Positions 5,044 to 12,059 of a stretch of 12,225 nt of DNA are shown here, one piece after another. The stretch is from JAFLUQ01 sp964537995 (GTDB taxonomy: Bacteria > Bacillota > Clostridia > UMGS1883). Position 1 is the stretch's first letter, and each line of letters starts with the position of its first letter. The position numbers and the translations under genes were made by a program. The stretch lies in the NCBI GenBank assembly GCA_964537995.1, contig CAZICW010000047.1, positions 1 through 12,225 of the forward strand, read 5' to 3'. Under the pieces are notes generated by a model. The model worked only from the letters and a program-made list of their open reading frames with translations. It searched no databases and had not been told where the DNA came from.

Positions 5044-6519
5044 ATGTTGAAACCAAGCCTTGAAGAAGTCAAAGAGCTTCTCGATACACATTCGGAATTT
5101 ACGCATATTCCCGTTATATATGAGAAGCTGTGCGACGGCGTTACGCCTGTGCGTATATTTGAAATACTCAGCAAAAACGCCGACAACGCCTTTATACTCG
5201 AAAGCGTCAGCAACGACCGGCAGTGGCAGCGGTATTCCTTTATCGGCATAAATCCGCGGGCGGAGCTTGCGGTCAAAAACAAAAAAGGACGCTTCACCGC
5301 GAACGGAGAGGTCAGGGAATTTGAAATCGGCGATATTTCGGCTTTCTTTAAAAATCTGATGAAAAATTACAACAGCCCCGTGACAAAGAACGGACCCGGT
5401 CTTACGGGCGGCTTCGTCGGATACTTCGGATATGACACAATACGCTATATCGAGAGCAGGCTGAATAACCCGCCGAAGGACGATTTAAACATTCCGGATA
5501 TAAACCTTTTTCTCTATGAAGAACTTGTCGCCTTCGATCATCTCAGCAACAAAGTGCTGTACATCGGCAATATAACCCGCGGCGACGAAGCGAGCAAGTA
5601 TTCCCTTGTCGAAGCAAAGGCGGAAAAAATAATACGGGCAATCGAGGAATATGTTCCCGAAAGGAAGCCCGTGCGTGAAATCCGTCCGATTAAGGTCAGC
5701 AGCAACATAAGCAAGGAGCAATATCTTAAAAACGTGGAAATTTCCAAGGAATATATCAAAAACGGAGATATTTTCCAGATTGTTCCGTCGCAGAGGTTTG
5801 AGGTTGAAACCGTAGCCGACCCGTATGATGTTTACCGTATGCTGCGTTCGACCAATCCGTCGCCGTATCTTTACTTTTTCAAGCACCCCGACTACCTGAT
5901 AGCCGGCGCGTCGCCGGAAAAGCTGCTCAGCGTGACCGACGGAATATGTATGACAAAGCCTATTGCGGGAACAATTCGCCGCGGGACGACTCCCGAAACG
6001 GATTTGCTGAACGAAAGACGGCTTATAAGCGACCCCAAGGAGCGGGCTGAGCATACAATGCTGCTTGACCTTGGCAGGAACGACATAGGCAAGGTCAGCA
6101 AATTCGGCAGCGTATATGTGGAAAATTTTATGCACATTGAGCGCTATTCGCGGATAATGCACATAGTCAGCGACGTGTACGGAGAGCTGCGCGACGACAA
6201 AACGGCAATCGACGCGCTTATGAGCGTGCTTCCCGCGGGAACGCTGAGCGGTGCGCCCAAAATAAGGGCAATGGAAATAATCGACGAGCTGGAAACCACG
6301 CAAAGAGGGCTTTACGGCGGTACGGTCGGCTATATCGCCTTTGACGGCAATCTCGATACCTGCATCGCCATTCGTACCGTGCTGTTCCGTAACGGCAAGG
6401 CATACGTTCAGGCGGGCGGCGGAGTTGTTGCGGACAGCGTACCCGAAAACGAATATCAGGAATCCAAGAACAAAGCCTACGCCATGATAAGGGCGATTGA
6501 AATGGCAAACGAAATTTAA
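5044..6519 (+). CDS. trpE: Anthranilate synthase component I
   Basis: The 491-residue protein makes anthranilate from chorismate using ammonia supplied by the TrpG glutaminase. Signatures run the full length: the ILES motif (51-54) and NPSPYLYFF (271-279) that form the tryptophan feedback site, and the chorismate-binding core SGAPKIRAMEIIDELE (402-417), GGTVGYIAFDGN (425-436) and AGGGVVADSVPENEYQES (457-474). The NPSPY pocket favours TrpE over PabB. The ATG lies 8 bases after GGAGG and 22 bases after the T-box terminator T-run, so it is the first gene controlled by the leader. Enzyme feedback and T-box attenuation therefore probably act together. The length is normal and no defects are seen. 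Confidence 0.96.
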   Translation: MLKPSLEEVKELLDTHSEFTHIPVIYEKLCDGVTPVRIFEILSKNADNAFILESVSNDRQWQRYSFIGINPRAELAVKNKKGRFTANGEVREFEIGDISAFFKNLMKNYNSPVTKNGPGLTGGFVGYFGYDTIRYIESRLNNPPKDDLNIPDINLFLYEELVAFDHLSNKVLYIGNITRGDEASKYSLVEAKAEKIIRAIEEYVPERKPVREIRPIKVSSNISKEQYLKNVEISKEYIKNGDIFQIVPSQRFEVETVADPYDVYRMLRSTNPSPYLYFFKHPDYLIAGASPEKLLSVTDGICMTKPIAGTIRRGTTPETDLLNERRLISDPKERAEHTMLLDLGRNDIGKVSKFGSVYVENFMHIERYSRIMHIVSDVYGELRDDKTAIDALMSVLPAGTLSGAPKIRAMEIIDELETTQRGLYGGTVGYIAFDGNLDTCIAIRTVLFRNGKAYVQAGGGVVADSVPENEYQESKNKAYAMIRAIEMANEI

Positions 6520-6531
6520 GGAGGCGTTAAC

Positions 6532-8166
6532 GTGATTTTAATGCTTGACAACTATGACAGCTTCACCTATAACCTGTATCAGCAAATCGGCGAAATGTGC
6601 GGCGACATAAGAGTTGTGCGCAATGACGCCGTAACGGTTGAGGAAATCGAGGCAATGAAGCCTGCCGCGCTGATAGTTTCGCCGGGACCGGGCTATCCCA
6701 AGGACGCGGGAATATGCGTCGAGGCGATAAGGCGCCTTAACGGGAAAATTCCCATATTGGGCATATGCCTCGGCGAACAGTCTGTAGGAGAGGCGTTCGG
6801 CGGAACAATAACCCTTGCGAATGCCCCGCTGCACGGCAAAGCGACGCCTGTCCGGATAAAAACGGACTGCCCGATATTCAAAGGTCTTCCTTCGGTGATA
6901 GAGGTCGGACGATACCATTCACTTGTGGTTGAACGCGGCTCTCTTCCGGATTGCCTTGAGGTTATAGCCGAGGACGGGCAAGGGCAGATTATGGCGCTGA
7001 AGCACAAAAACGCCGTAACATACGGAATACAATTTCATCCGGAAAGCGTACTTACAAAGCAGGGCGCGGTTATAACGGCAAATTTTCTTCGCCTTGCGGG
7101 AATAAAAATTAATGAAGGAGTGTTACCCAAAATGGAAAATTCGGAAAAGACAGAGCTTAAAAAGTATATCGGAGCCGTTACTGACGGCGTAAATCTTTCG
7201 GAGGACGAAGCCTATGACGCGATGAATATCATTATGACGGGCAGAGCCACCGACGCGCAGGTTGCCTCGTTTATAACCGCGCTCAGAATTAAAGGCGAAA
7301 CAATTGAGGAAATAACCGGCTGCGCAAAGGCAATGCGCGCAAACGCCGCGAAGGTCGAGGGAGCGGAGGACGCCGTTGACATTGTCGGAACGGGCGGCGA
7401 CGGAGCGAACACCTTCAACATTTCAACCACGGCTTCATTTGTAATCTGCGGATGCGGGCAGAGGGTTGCCAAGCACGGTAACAGAAGCGTTTCCAGCAAG
7501 AGCGGCGCCGCCGACGTGCTGGAATGTCTCGGCGTAAAGATTGCCTCGACTCCCGAAAAGGCGCGAAAGGTTCTTGACAAGTGCGGAATAACCTTCCTCT
7601 TCGCGCAAAGCTTCCACACCTCGATGCGCTTTGCCGGTCCCGCAAGGCGCGAAACGGGCATACGTTCGGTGTTCAATATTCTCGGACCGCTGACTAATCC
7701 CGCGTTTAACAAGTATATTGTGTCGGGCTGCTATGACGAAGGCTTGCTGCGTCCTCTTTGCGAGGTATATAAAAATCTCGGCTTTAATCGGGTTATGGTC
7801 GTGCGCGGCTGTGACGGTCTTGACGAAATAACGGTAACGGGCGACACGAAGGTATGTGAGCTGAAGGCTGACGGCAGCATTGAGGAGTATTCGATAAATC
7901 CCGCCGACTTCGGATTGGGAATCTTCCCTCTTGAGGAGCTTGTCGGCGGTACGGCGGCGGAAAATGCCGAAATAACCAAAGGCATACTGAATGGCAGCGT
8001 TGTCGGCGCAAAGCGTGACGTCGTGCTTCTCAACGCCGCGTGCGCGCTGTACATAACCGATAAAGCGGCGTCGATAGCCGAGGGTGTGAAGCTTGCGGCG
8101 GAATCAATTGACAGCGGAGCGGCACGGAAGGCTCTTGAGGCTCTTGTCGAAGCAAGCAATGAATGA
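6532..8166 (+). CDS. trpGD: TrpG-TrpD in one frame: glutamine amidotransferase and anthranilate phosphoribosyltransferase
   Basis: Residues 1-193 are a class I glutaminase (TrpG) with Cys79 in GICLGEQ and the His169/Glu171 pair in FHPES; it feeds ammonia to TrpE. Residues about 201-544 are a full-length TrpD with GTGGD (286-290), KHGNRSVSSKSG (314-325) and ETGIRSVFNILGPLTNP (374-390); it joins anthranilate to PRPP. The start is GTG at 6532, 7 bases after AGGAGG; the in-frame ATG at 6541 is too far from it. At the junction an internal ATG (7132, codon 201) has an AAGGAG (7115-7120) 11 bases upstream. Just before it, TAATGA at 7110-7115 lies in the -1 frame. One added base in the A5 run at 7104-7108 would end TrpG there and leave TrpD a separate gene. 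The fusion may be recent, a sequencing artefact, or real with an internal second start. Confidence 0.93.
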   Translation: MILMLDNYDSFTYNLYQQIGEMCGDIRVVRNDAVTVEEIEAMKPAALIVSPGPGYPKDAGICVEAIRRLNGKIPILGICLGEQSVGEAFGGTITLANAPLHGKATPVRIKTDCPIFKGLPSVIEVGRYHSLVVERGSLPDCLEVIAEDGQGQIMALKHKNAVTYGIQFHPESVLTKQGAVITANFLRLAGIKINEGVLPKMENSEKTELKKYIGAVTDGVNLSEDEAYDAMNIIMTGRATDAQVASFITALRIKGETIEEITGCAKAMRANAAKVEGAEDAVDIVGTGGDGANTFNISTTASFVICGCGQRVAKHGNRSVSSKSGAADVLECLGVKIASTPEKARKVLDKCGITFLFAQSFHTSMRFAGPARRETGIRSVFNILGPLTNPAFNKYIVSGCYDEGLLRPLCEVYKNLGFNRVMVVRGCDGLDEITVTGDTKVCELKADGSIEEYSINPADFGLGIFPLEELVGGTAAENAEITKGILNGSVVGAKRDVVLLNAACALYITDKAASIAEGVKLAAESIDSGAARKALEALVEASNE

Positions 8167-8287
8167 CATGAAAGAAAAAACATTAATAGTCGTCGATATG
8201 CAGAACGATTTTATAGACGGCTCTCTCGGAACAAAGGAAGCGGCGGCGATGAAAATGTGCCGGATAAGCGTGACGGGAGCGGAGTAA
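8159..8287 (+). pseudogene. pncA: Nicotinamidase/isochorismatase-type hydrolase remnant, internally deleted
   Basis: The 42-residue frame overlaps the trpD stop. Its first part (KTLIVVDMQNDFIDGSLGTKEA) is the typical N-terminus of clostridial PncA-type cysteine hydrolases, including the first catalytic Asp. Its last part (AAMKMCRISVTGAE, then TAA) looks like the C-terminus of the same family, which commonly ends in AMKMCQI-type sequence. The central 130 or so residues, with the catalytic Lys and Cys, are missing, so the product cannot be active. The ATG at 8168 is an alternative start. Immediately after lies the 100-N gap, and the last 55 bases before it are repeated after it. The loss may therefore be a true deletion, one of two alleles, or an assembly error. 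Intact PncA would convert nicotinamide to nicotinate in NAD salvage. Confidence 0.7.
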
Positions 8288-8302
8288 ATTGAAGAAAAGC
8301 CA
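8248..8302 (+). repeat. Left copy of 55-bp duplication flanking the gap
   Basis: These 55 bases, starting GATGAAAATGTGCCGG and ending GAAGAAAAGCCA, are identical to 8403-8457. They cover the pncA C-terminal codons, its stop and the following spacer. Exact identity over exactly 55 bases, abutting the N-run on both sides, is the pattern of overlapping contig ends in a k=55 de Bruijn assembly, not of a biological repeat. Confidence 0.95.
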
Positions 8303-8402
8303 NNNNNNNNNNNNNNNNNNNNNNNNNNNNNNNNNNNNNNNNNNNNNNNNNNNNNNNNNNNNNNNNNNNNNNNNNNNNNNNNNNNNNNNNNNNNNNNNNN
8401 NN
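8303..8402. other. Assembly gap of exactly 100 N
   Basis: The round length shows scaffold padding of unknown true size. Because the two sides share 55 identical bases, the flanking contigs may simply overlap, which would make the real gap length minus 55 and remove positions 8303-8457 from the true sequence. Otherwise missing sequence, such as the body of the nicotinamidase gene, belongs near here. Confidence 0.97.
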
Positions 8403-8457
8403 GATGAAAATGTGCCGGATAAGCGTGACGGGAGCGGAGTAAATTGAAGAAAAGCCA
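8403..8457 (+). repeat. Right copy of 55-bp duplication flanking the gap
   Basis: This is identical to 8248-8302. It again reads the last codons of the nicotinamidase gene (MKMCRISVTGAE) with the TAA at 8440-8442. The trpC ribosome-binding site begins 9 bases after it ends. Confidence 0.95.
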
Positions 8458-8478
8458 AGATATATGGAGAGTAAACAC

Positions 8479-9252
8479 ATGATTCTGGACGATATTTTAG
8501 CCTACAGAAGAGAACAGCTTGAAAGGGAAAAGGCAAAAATTCCCGTTTCCGAAATGGAGCGGCTTGCCGTAAGCTGCTCCCGTATTCCTCGGGACTTTAA
8601 AGCGGCGGTTTCCAAGGAGGGCGTCAATATAATTTCCGAAGTGAAAAAGGCAAGCCCCTCCAAGGGCGTCATTTCCGACGATTTCCGTCCCGCGGACATC
8701 GCGGCAAATTACGAAAGGAGCGGCGCGGCGGCAATAAGCGTGCTGACGGAGGAGCATTATTTCATGGGCAGCGGCGAATATCTTAAAAGCGTTCGCGCCG
8801 CCGTGAGTATTCCGATAATCCGCAAGGATTTCATTTTCGACCCTTATCAAATTTACGAAGCAAAGCTGATAGGCGCGGACGCGGTTTTGCTCATCGCGGC
8901 AATTCTCGACGCCGCCGAAATGCGGGAGCTGAAGGCTCTGGCGGGGAAGCTGGGAATGGCCGCGCTCTGCGAAAGCCACAACGAGAAGGAAATCGAAAGC
9001 TGCATAAGCGCGGGCGCGGAAATTTACGGCATAAACAACCGCAATCTGGAAACCTTTGAGGTTGACCTTTCCACAACGGGAAGGCTTGCGGCTCTTTTGC
9101 CCGAAAACGCCGTCGTAGTTTCCGAAAGCGGAATGTTTACGGCTGAGGACATAATGCTCGCGAGGAAAAACGGAGCGAACGCCGTCCTCATCGGCGAAAG
9201 CCTTATGCGCGACCCGTCGCTGCTCAAAAGGCTTACGGAGGCGGCGCTATGA
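8479..9252 (+). CDS. trpC: Indole-3-glycerol-phosphate synthase
   Basis: The 257-residue TIM-barrel enzyme closes the ring of carboxyphenylamino-deoxyribulose phosphate to give indole-3-glycerol phosphate. The diagnostic motifs are present: IISEVKKASPSKGVI (51-65, with Glu54 and Lys56), IIRKDFIFDPYQIYEA (113-128, Lys116), ALCES (162-166, Glu165), YGINNRNL (183-190) and VVSESGMF (213-220, Glu216), then AVLIGESLMRD. The frame also has an ATG at 8464. I chose 8479 because GGAGA (8466-8470) lies 8 bases before it and the sequence then begins MILDDILAYRREQLE, a classic TrpC start. It is monofunctional; TrpF is a separate gene overlapping it by 4 bases (ATGA), so translation is coupled. Confidence 0.95.
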   Translation: MILDDILAYRREQLEREKAKIPVSEMERLAVSCSRIPRDFKAAVSKEGVNIISEVKKASPSKGVISDDFRPADIAANYERSGAAAISVLTEEHYFMGSGEYLKSVRAAVSIPIIRKDFIFDPYQIYEAKLIGADAVLLIAAILDAAEMRELKALAGKLGMAALCESHNEKEIESCISAGAEIYGINNRNLETFEVDLSTTGRLAALLPENAVVVSESGMFTAEDIMLARKNGANAVLIGESLMRDPSLLKRLTEAAL

Positions 9253-9884
9253 AGCTGAAGCTCTGCGGCATACGCAGAACAGAGGACGTGGAAATGATAA
9301 ATTCCGCCATGGCGGATTATATCGGATTTATTTTCTACAAAAAATCTAAACGCTTTGTCGAGCCGGATTTTGCGCGCTCTCTCCGCGCGGCGCTGAAAAA
9401 GGAAATTCTGCCCGTAGGGGTGTTTGTCAACGAACGGGCTGAAAATATTGCCGAAATCGCCGAAAGGGTATCTCTTGCCGCGGTACAGCTCCACGGCGAT
9501 GAGGACGAGGGCTTTATCCGCGCTTTGCGGGGTATGTACGGCGGAGAAATCTGGAAAGCGGTGCGCGTCGAAACGCCCGACGACGTAAGGAGGGCCGAGG
9601 AGCTTTCGGCGGATATGCTGCTGTATGACAGCTTCCTTCCGTCAGCCTACGGCGGCACGGGAAAGCTCGCCAAGCTTTCCGCGATACTCGACGCCGAGCC
9701 GAGCCGTCCCTTCTTTCTCGCCGGCGGCATAGATGCGGAAAATGTCGGCAAAATCCTTTCGCAAATCAAGCCCTACGGCATTGACCTGTCGGGCGGAATA
9801 GAAGTCAACGGAGTAAAGAACCGCGAAAAGCTGGCGGAATTTATGGAAAAAATTTCTGATGAAAGGACGAAATCAAATGAGTAA
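9249..9884 (+). CDS. trpF: Phosphoribosylanthranilate isomerase
   Basis: The 211-residue enzyme isomerises phosphoribosylanthranilate, the TrpD product, to the TrpC substrate. Conserved elements are KLCGIRR with the catalytic Cys6, GVFVNE (57-62), AVQLHGDED (78-86), LLYDSF with the catalytic Asp127, GGTGK (135-139), FFLAGGI (155-161) and DLSGGIEVNGVKN (179-191), where most relatives have SSG. The ATG overlaps the trpC stop as ATGA, and its own end overlaps the trpB start by 8 bases. Length and motif spacing are normal. Confidence 0.95.
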   Translation: MKLKLCGIRRTEDVEMINSAMADYIGFIFYKKSKRFVEPDFARSLRAALKKEILPVGVFVNERAENIAEIAERVSLAAVQLHGDEDEGFIRALRGMYGGEIWKAVRVETPDDVRRAEELSADMLLYDSFLPSAYGGTGKLAKLSAILDAEPSRPFFLAGGIDAENVGKILSQIKPYGIDLSGGIEVNGVKNREKLAEFMEKISDERTKSNE

Positions 9885-11064
9885 AATCGGACGCTTCGGC
9901 GAATTCGGCGGGCAATATGTTCCCGAGACGGTTATGAACGCCGTAAACGAGCTTAACGAAGCCTATAACAAATACAGGGACGACCCCGAATTTAACGCCG
10001 AGCTGAATAAGCTCTACCGCGAATACGCCAATCGTCCGTCCATGCTTTACTATGCGAAAAAGATGACCGAGGAGCTGGGCGGAGCGAAAATATATCTGAA
10101 GCGCGAGGATTTGAACCATACGGGCGCGCATAAGATAAACAACTGCCTCGGACAGATTCTTCTTGCGAAGCGGATGGGCAAAACAAGAATAATCGCCGAA
10201 ACCGGAGCCGGTCAGCACGGCGTGGCGACGGCGACCGTAGCGGCAATATTCGGCATGGAATGTAATGTTTATATGGGACGCACCGATATGGAACGTCAGA
10301 GCCTGAATGTGTATCGCATGAAGCTGCTCGGCGCGACCGTCACCGGAGTGGACAGCGGCACGGCTACCCTTAAGGACGCCATAAACGAAGCCATGCGCGA
10401 CTGGGCTACAAACATTGAAAACACATACTATCTTATCGGCTCCGTAATGGGGCCTCATCCCTATCCCGAAATGGTGCGGAATTTCCAAAAGTGCATAAGT
10501 GAGGAAACCAGGGAGCAGCTCATGCGCGCGGAGGGGAAGCTTCCCGACGCGGTTGTTGCCTGCGTCGGCGGCGGAAGCAACGCCATGGGCGCGTTTTATG
10601 ACTTTATCGGCGACCCTTCGGTGCGTCTTATCGGCGCGGAAGCGGCGGGCGACGGAGTCGATACTCCGCGTCACGCGGCGACAATGGCGAAGGGAAGCGT
10701 CGGCATTTTTCACGGAATGAAATCAATTTTTCTCCAAAACGACGAAGGCCAGATTGACGAGGTATATTCCATTTCCGCCGGACTTGATTATCCGGGCATA
10801 GGCCCCGAACACGCGTGGCTCGCGGCTGAGAAGCGCGCGGAATATGTCGATATAACGGATGAGGAAGCCGTCGGCGCGTTTGAATACCTTTCCAAAACAG
10901 AGGGCATTATTCCCGCTATAGAATCCGCCCACGCGGTTGCGGCGGCAATGAAGATCGCGCCGCAGATGGATAAAGACAAAATAATTGTAATCTGTCTTTC
11001 GGGACGAGGCGATAAGGACGTATTTCAGGTTGCCCGCTACAGAGGAGTTGATTTAAGTGAATAG
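9877..11064 (+). CDS. trpB: Tryptophan synthase beta subunit
   Basis: The 395-residue PLP enzyme condenses indole with serine. Lys86 in HTGAHKINN is the Schiff-base lysine, Glu108 in ETGAGQHG the catalytic acid, GGGSNAMG (231-238) the PLP-phosphate loop, and GSVMGPHPYPEMV (188-200) and CLSGRGDKD are also typical. GRFGEFGGQYVPE near the N-terminus places it in the classical TrpB1 class that pairs with TrpA, not the TrpB2 class. The frame extends to an ATG at 9859, but AAAGGA (9862-9867) lies 9 bases before the ATG at 9877 and the sequence from there matches the normal N-terminus. It overlaps trpF by 8 bases and trpA by 8 bases. Confidence 0.96.
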   Translation: MSKIGRFGEFGGQYVPETVMNAVNELNEAYNKYRDDPEFNAELNKLYREYANRPSMLYYAKKMTEELGGAKIYLKREDLNHTGAHKINNCLGQILLAKRMGKTRIIAETGAGQHGVATATVAAIFGMECNVYMGRTDMERQSLNVYRMKLLGATVTGVDSGTATLKDAINEAMRDWATNIENTYYLIGSVMGPHPYPEMVRNFQKCISEETREQLMRAEGKLPDAVVACVGGGSNAMGAFYDFIGDPSVRLIGAEAAGDGVDTPRHAATMAKGSVGIFHGMKSIFLQNDEGQIDEVYSISAGLDYPGIGPEHAWLAAEKRAEYVDITDEEAVGAFEYLSKTEGIIPAIESAHAVAAAMKIAPQMDKDKIIVICLSGRGDKDVFQVARYRGVDLSE

Positions 11065-11854
11065 AATTGATAAAAAATTTAAGGATCTCGGCGGAGAAAA
11101 GGCTTTGATAACCTTTGTCACCGCCGGCGATCCCGACCTTGAAACCACGAAAAAGCTGGTCACGGAAATGGAGAGGAGCGGCGCGGATTTGATTGAGCTC
11201 GGCGTTCCGTTTTCCGACCCGATAGCCGAGGGACCGACAATACAGAAAGCAAGTCTTCGCGCGCTCCGCGGCGGAGTTACTCTTGTAAGAATCTTTGAGC
11301 TTGTAAGGGAACTGCGGCGGGAGACGGACATTCCCTTGCTGCTCATGATGTATGTAAACACGATTTTCCGTTTCGGTACGGAGCGGTTCTTCGACCTTTG
11401 CGAAAAAACGGGAATCGACGGCGTAATCGTACCCGATTTGCCATACGAGGAAAAGGACGAAATTTCCGCCTATGCCGAAAAATACGGCGTCAAGCAGATA
11501 AGCCTTGTCGCGCCGACCTCGCGCCGGCGCATCGCGAAAATCGCCTCTGACGCAGAGGGCTTCCTTTATTGCGTTTCCTCTACCGGCGTTACGGGAACAA
11601 GAAGTGAGTTTTCAACGAATTTCGACGAATTTTTCGGGGAAATCAAAAAAAGCGTCAAAATCCCGTGCTGCGTCGGCTTCGGCATATCCTCTCCGGAGCA
11701 GGCGGCAAAAATGAGCGCCTATTGCGACGGCGTAATTGTCGGAAGCGGCATTGTCAAAATCGTCGAGCGGTACGGACGCGACAGCGCCGCGCCTGTCGGC
11801 GAATTTGTCAAAGGCTTGAAAAACGGAATGAAAAATCCGGAAAACGCAAAATAA
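11057..11854 (+). CDS. trpA: Tryptophan synthase alpha subunit
   Basis: The 265-residue TIM barrel cleaves indole-3-glycerol phosphate and channels indole to TrpB. Seen are LIELGVPFSDPIAEGPTIQ (45-63) with catalytic Glu47, the VIVPDLPYEE loop, SLVAPTS, FLYCVSSTGVTGTRS and the phosphate-binding CVGFGISSPEQA and GVIVGSGIVK. The residue at the position of Salmonella Asp60 is Glu58 here, a conservative change. The GTG start overlaps the trpB stop region, and its AGAGGAG (11041-11047) lies inside trpB, 9 bases upstream. It is the last gene of the operon. No convincing terminator follows within the next 130 bases. Confidence 0.95.
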   Translation: MNRIDKKFKDLGGEKALITFVTAGDPDLETTKKLVTEMERSGADLIELGVPFSDPIAEGPTIQKASLRALRGGVTLVRIFELVRELRRETDIPLLLMMYVNTIFRFGTERFFDLCEKTGIDGVIVPDLPYEEKDEISAYAEKYGVKQISLVAPTSRRRIAKIASDAEGFLYCVSSTGVTGTRSEFSTNFDEFFGEIKKSVKIPCCVGFGISSPEQAAKMSAYCDGVIVGSGIVKIVERYGRDSAAPVGEFVKGLKNGMKNPENAK

Positions 11855-11872
11855 ACCAACCGTCCCTCGGGT

Positions 11873-11923
11873 TTTAAATCCTGCCCTTGCGAACCGCCCG
11901 CGATTACGCGGCTGTGATTTAAA
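11873..11923. repeat. Structured inverted repeat after trpA
   Basis: TTTAAATC (11873-11880) and GATTTAAA (11916-11923) are perfect complements 35 bases apart. They enclose a second hairpin, CCGCG-ATTA-CGCGG (11898-11911). No T-run follows on the plus strand, so it is not a standard terminator. It may be a processed 3' structure or a coincidence of composition. Confidence 0.35.
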
Positions 11924-11988
11924 TAAGCCGTTAAACCGAAAATCATATTTACGCAAAATCTTTTAACAAATATTTGACAAATAATTAC

Positions 11989-12016
11989 TTGACAAATTGT
12001 ATGAGCGGGATATAAA
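11989..12016 (+). promoter_or_regulatory. Promoter of the LRR-protein gene
   Basis: TTGACA (11989-11994), a 16-base spacer and TATAAA (12011-12016) make a strong vegetative promoter. A second TTGACA lies at 11974-11979; the 9-mer TTGACAAAT occurs twice with a 15-base period (11974-11982, 11989-11997). Only the downstream copy has a good -10. Confidence 0.7.
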
Positions 12017-12059
12017 ATATAATTGAAAATTTTTAGAAGAGAGCGAGGAGATGGTAAAA

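Noticed and set aside
8248..8457. Biological direct repeat, CRISPR-like unit or transposon target duplication around the gap
   Set aside because: Exactly two copies of 55 bases, each touching one side of a 100-N run and covering coding sequence, are best explained by contig overlap.
9841..10713. 290-codon minus-strand frame opposite trpB
   Set aside because: It is a shadow of trpB, whose catalytic motifs are unmistakable; it has no ribosome-binding site or domains.
11865..11900. Decayed tRNA gene (a T-arm-like GGTTTTAAATCC is visible)
   Set aside because: No acceptor stem, anticodon arm or CCA end could be aligned.
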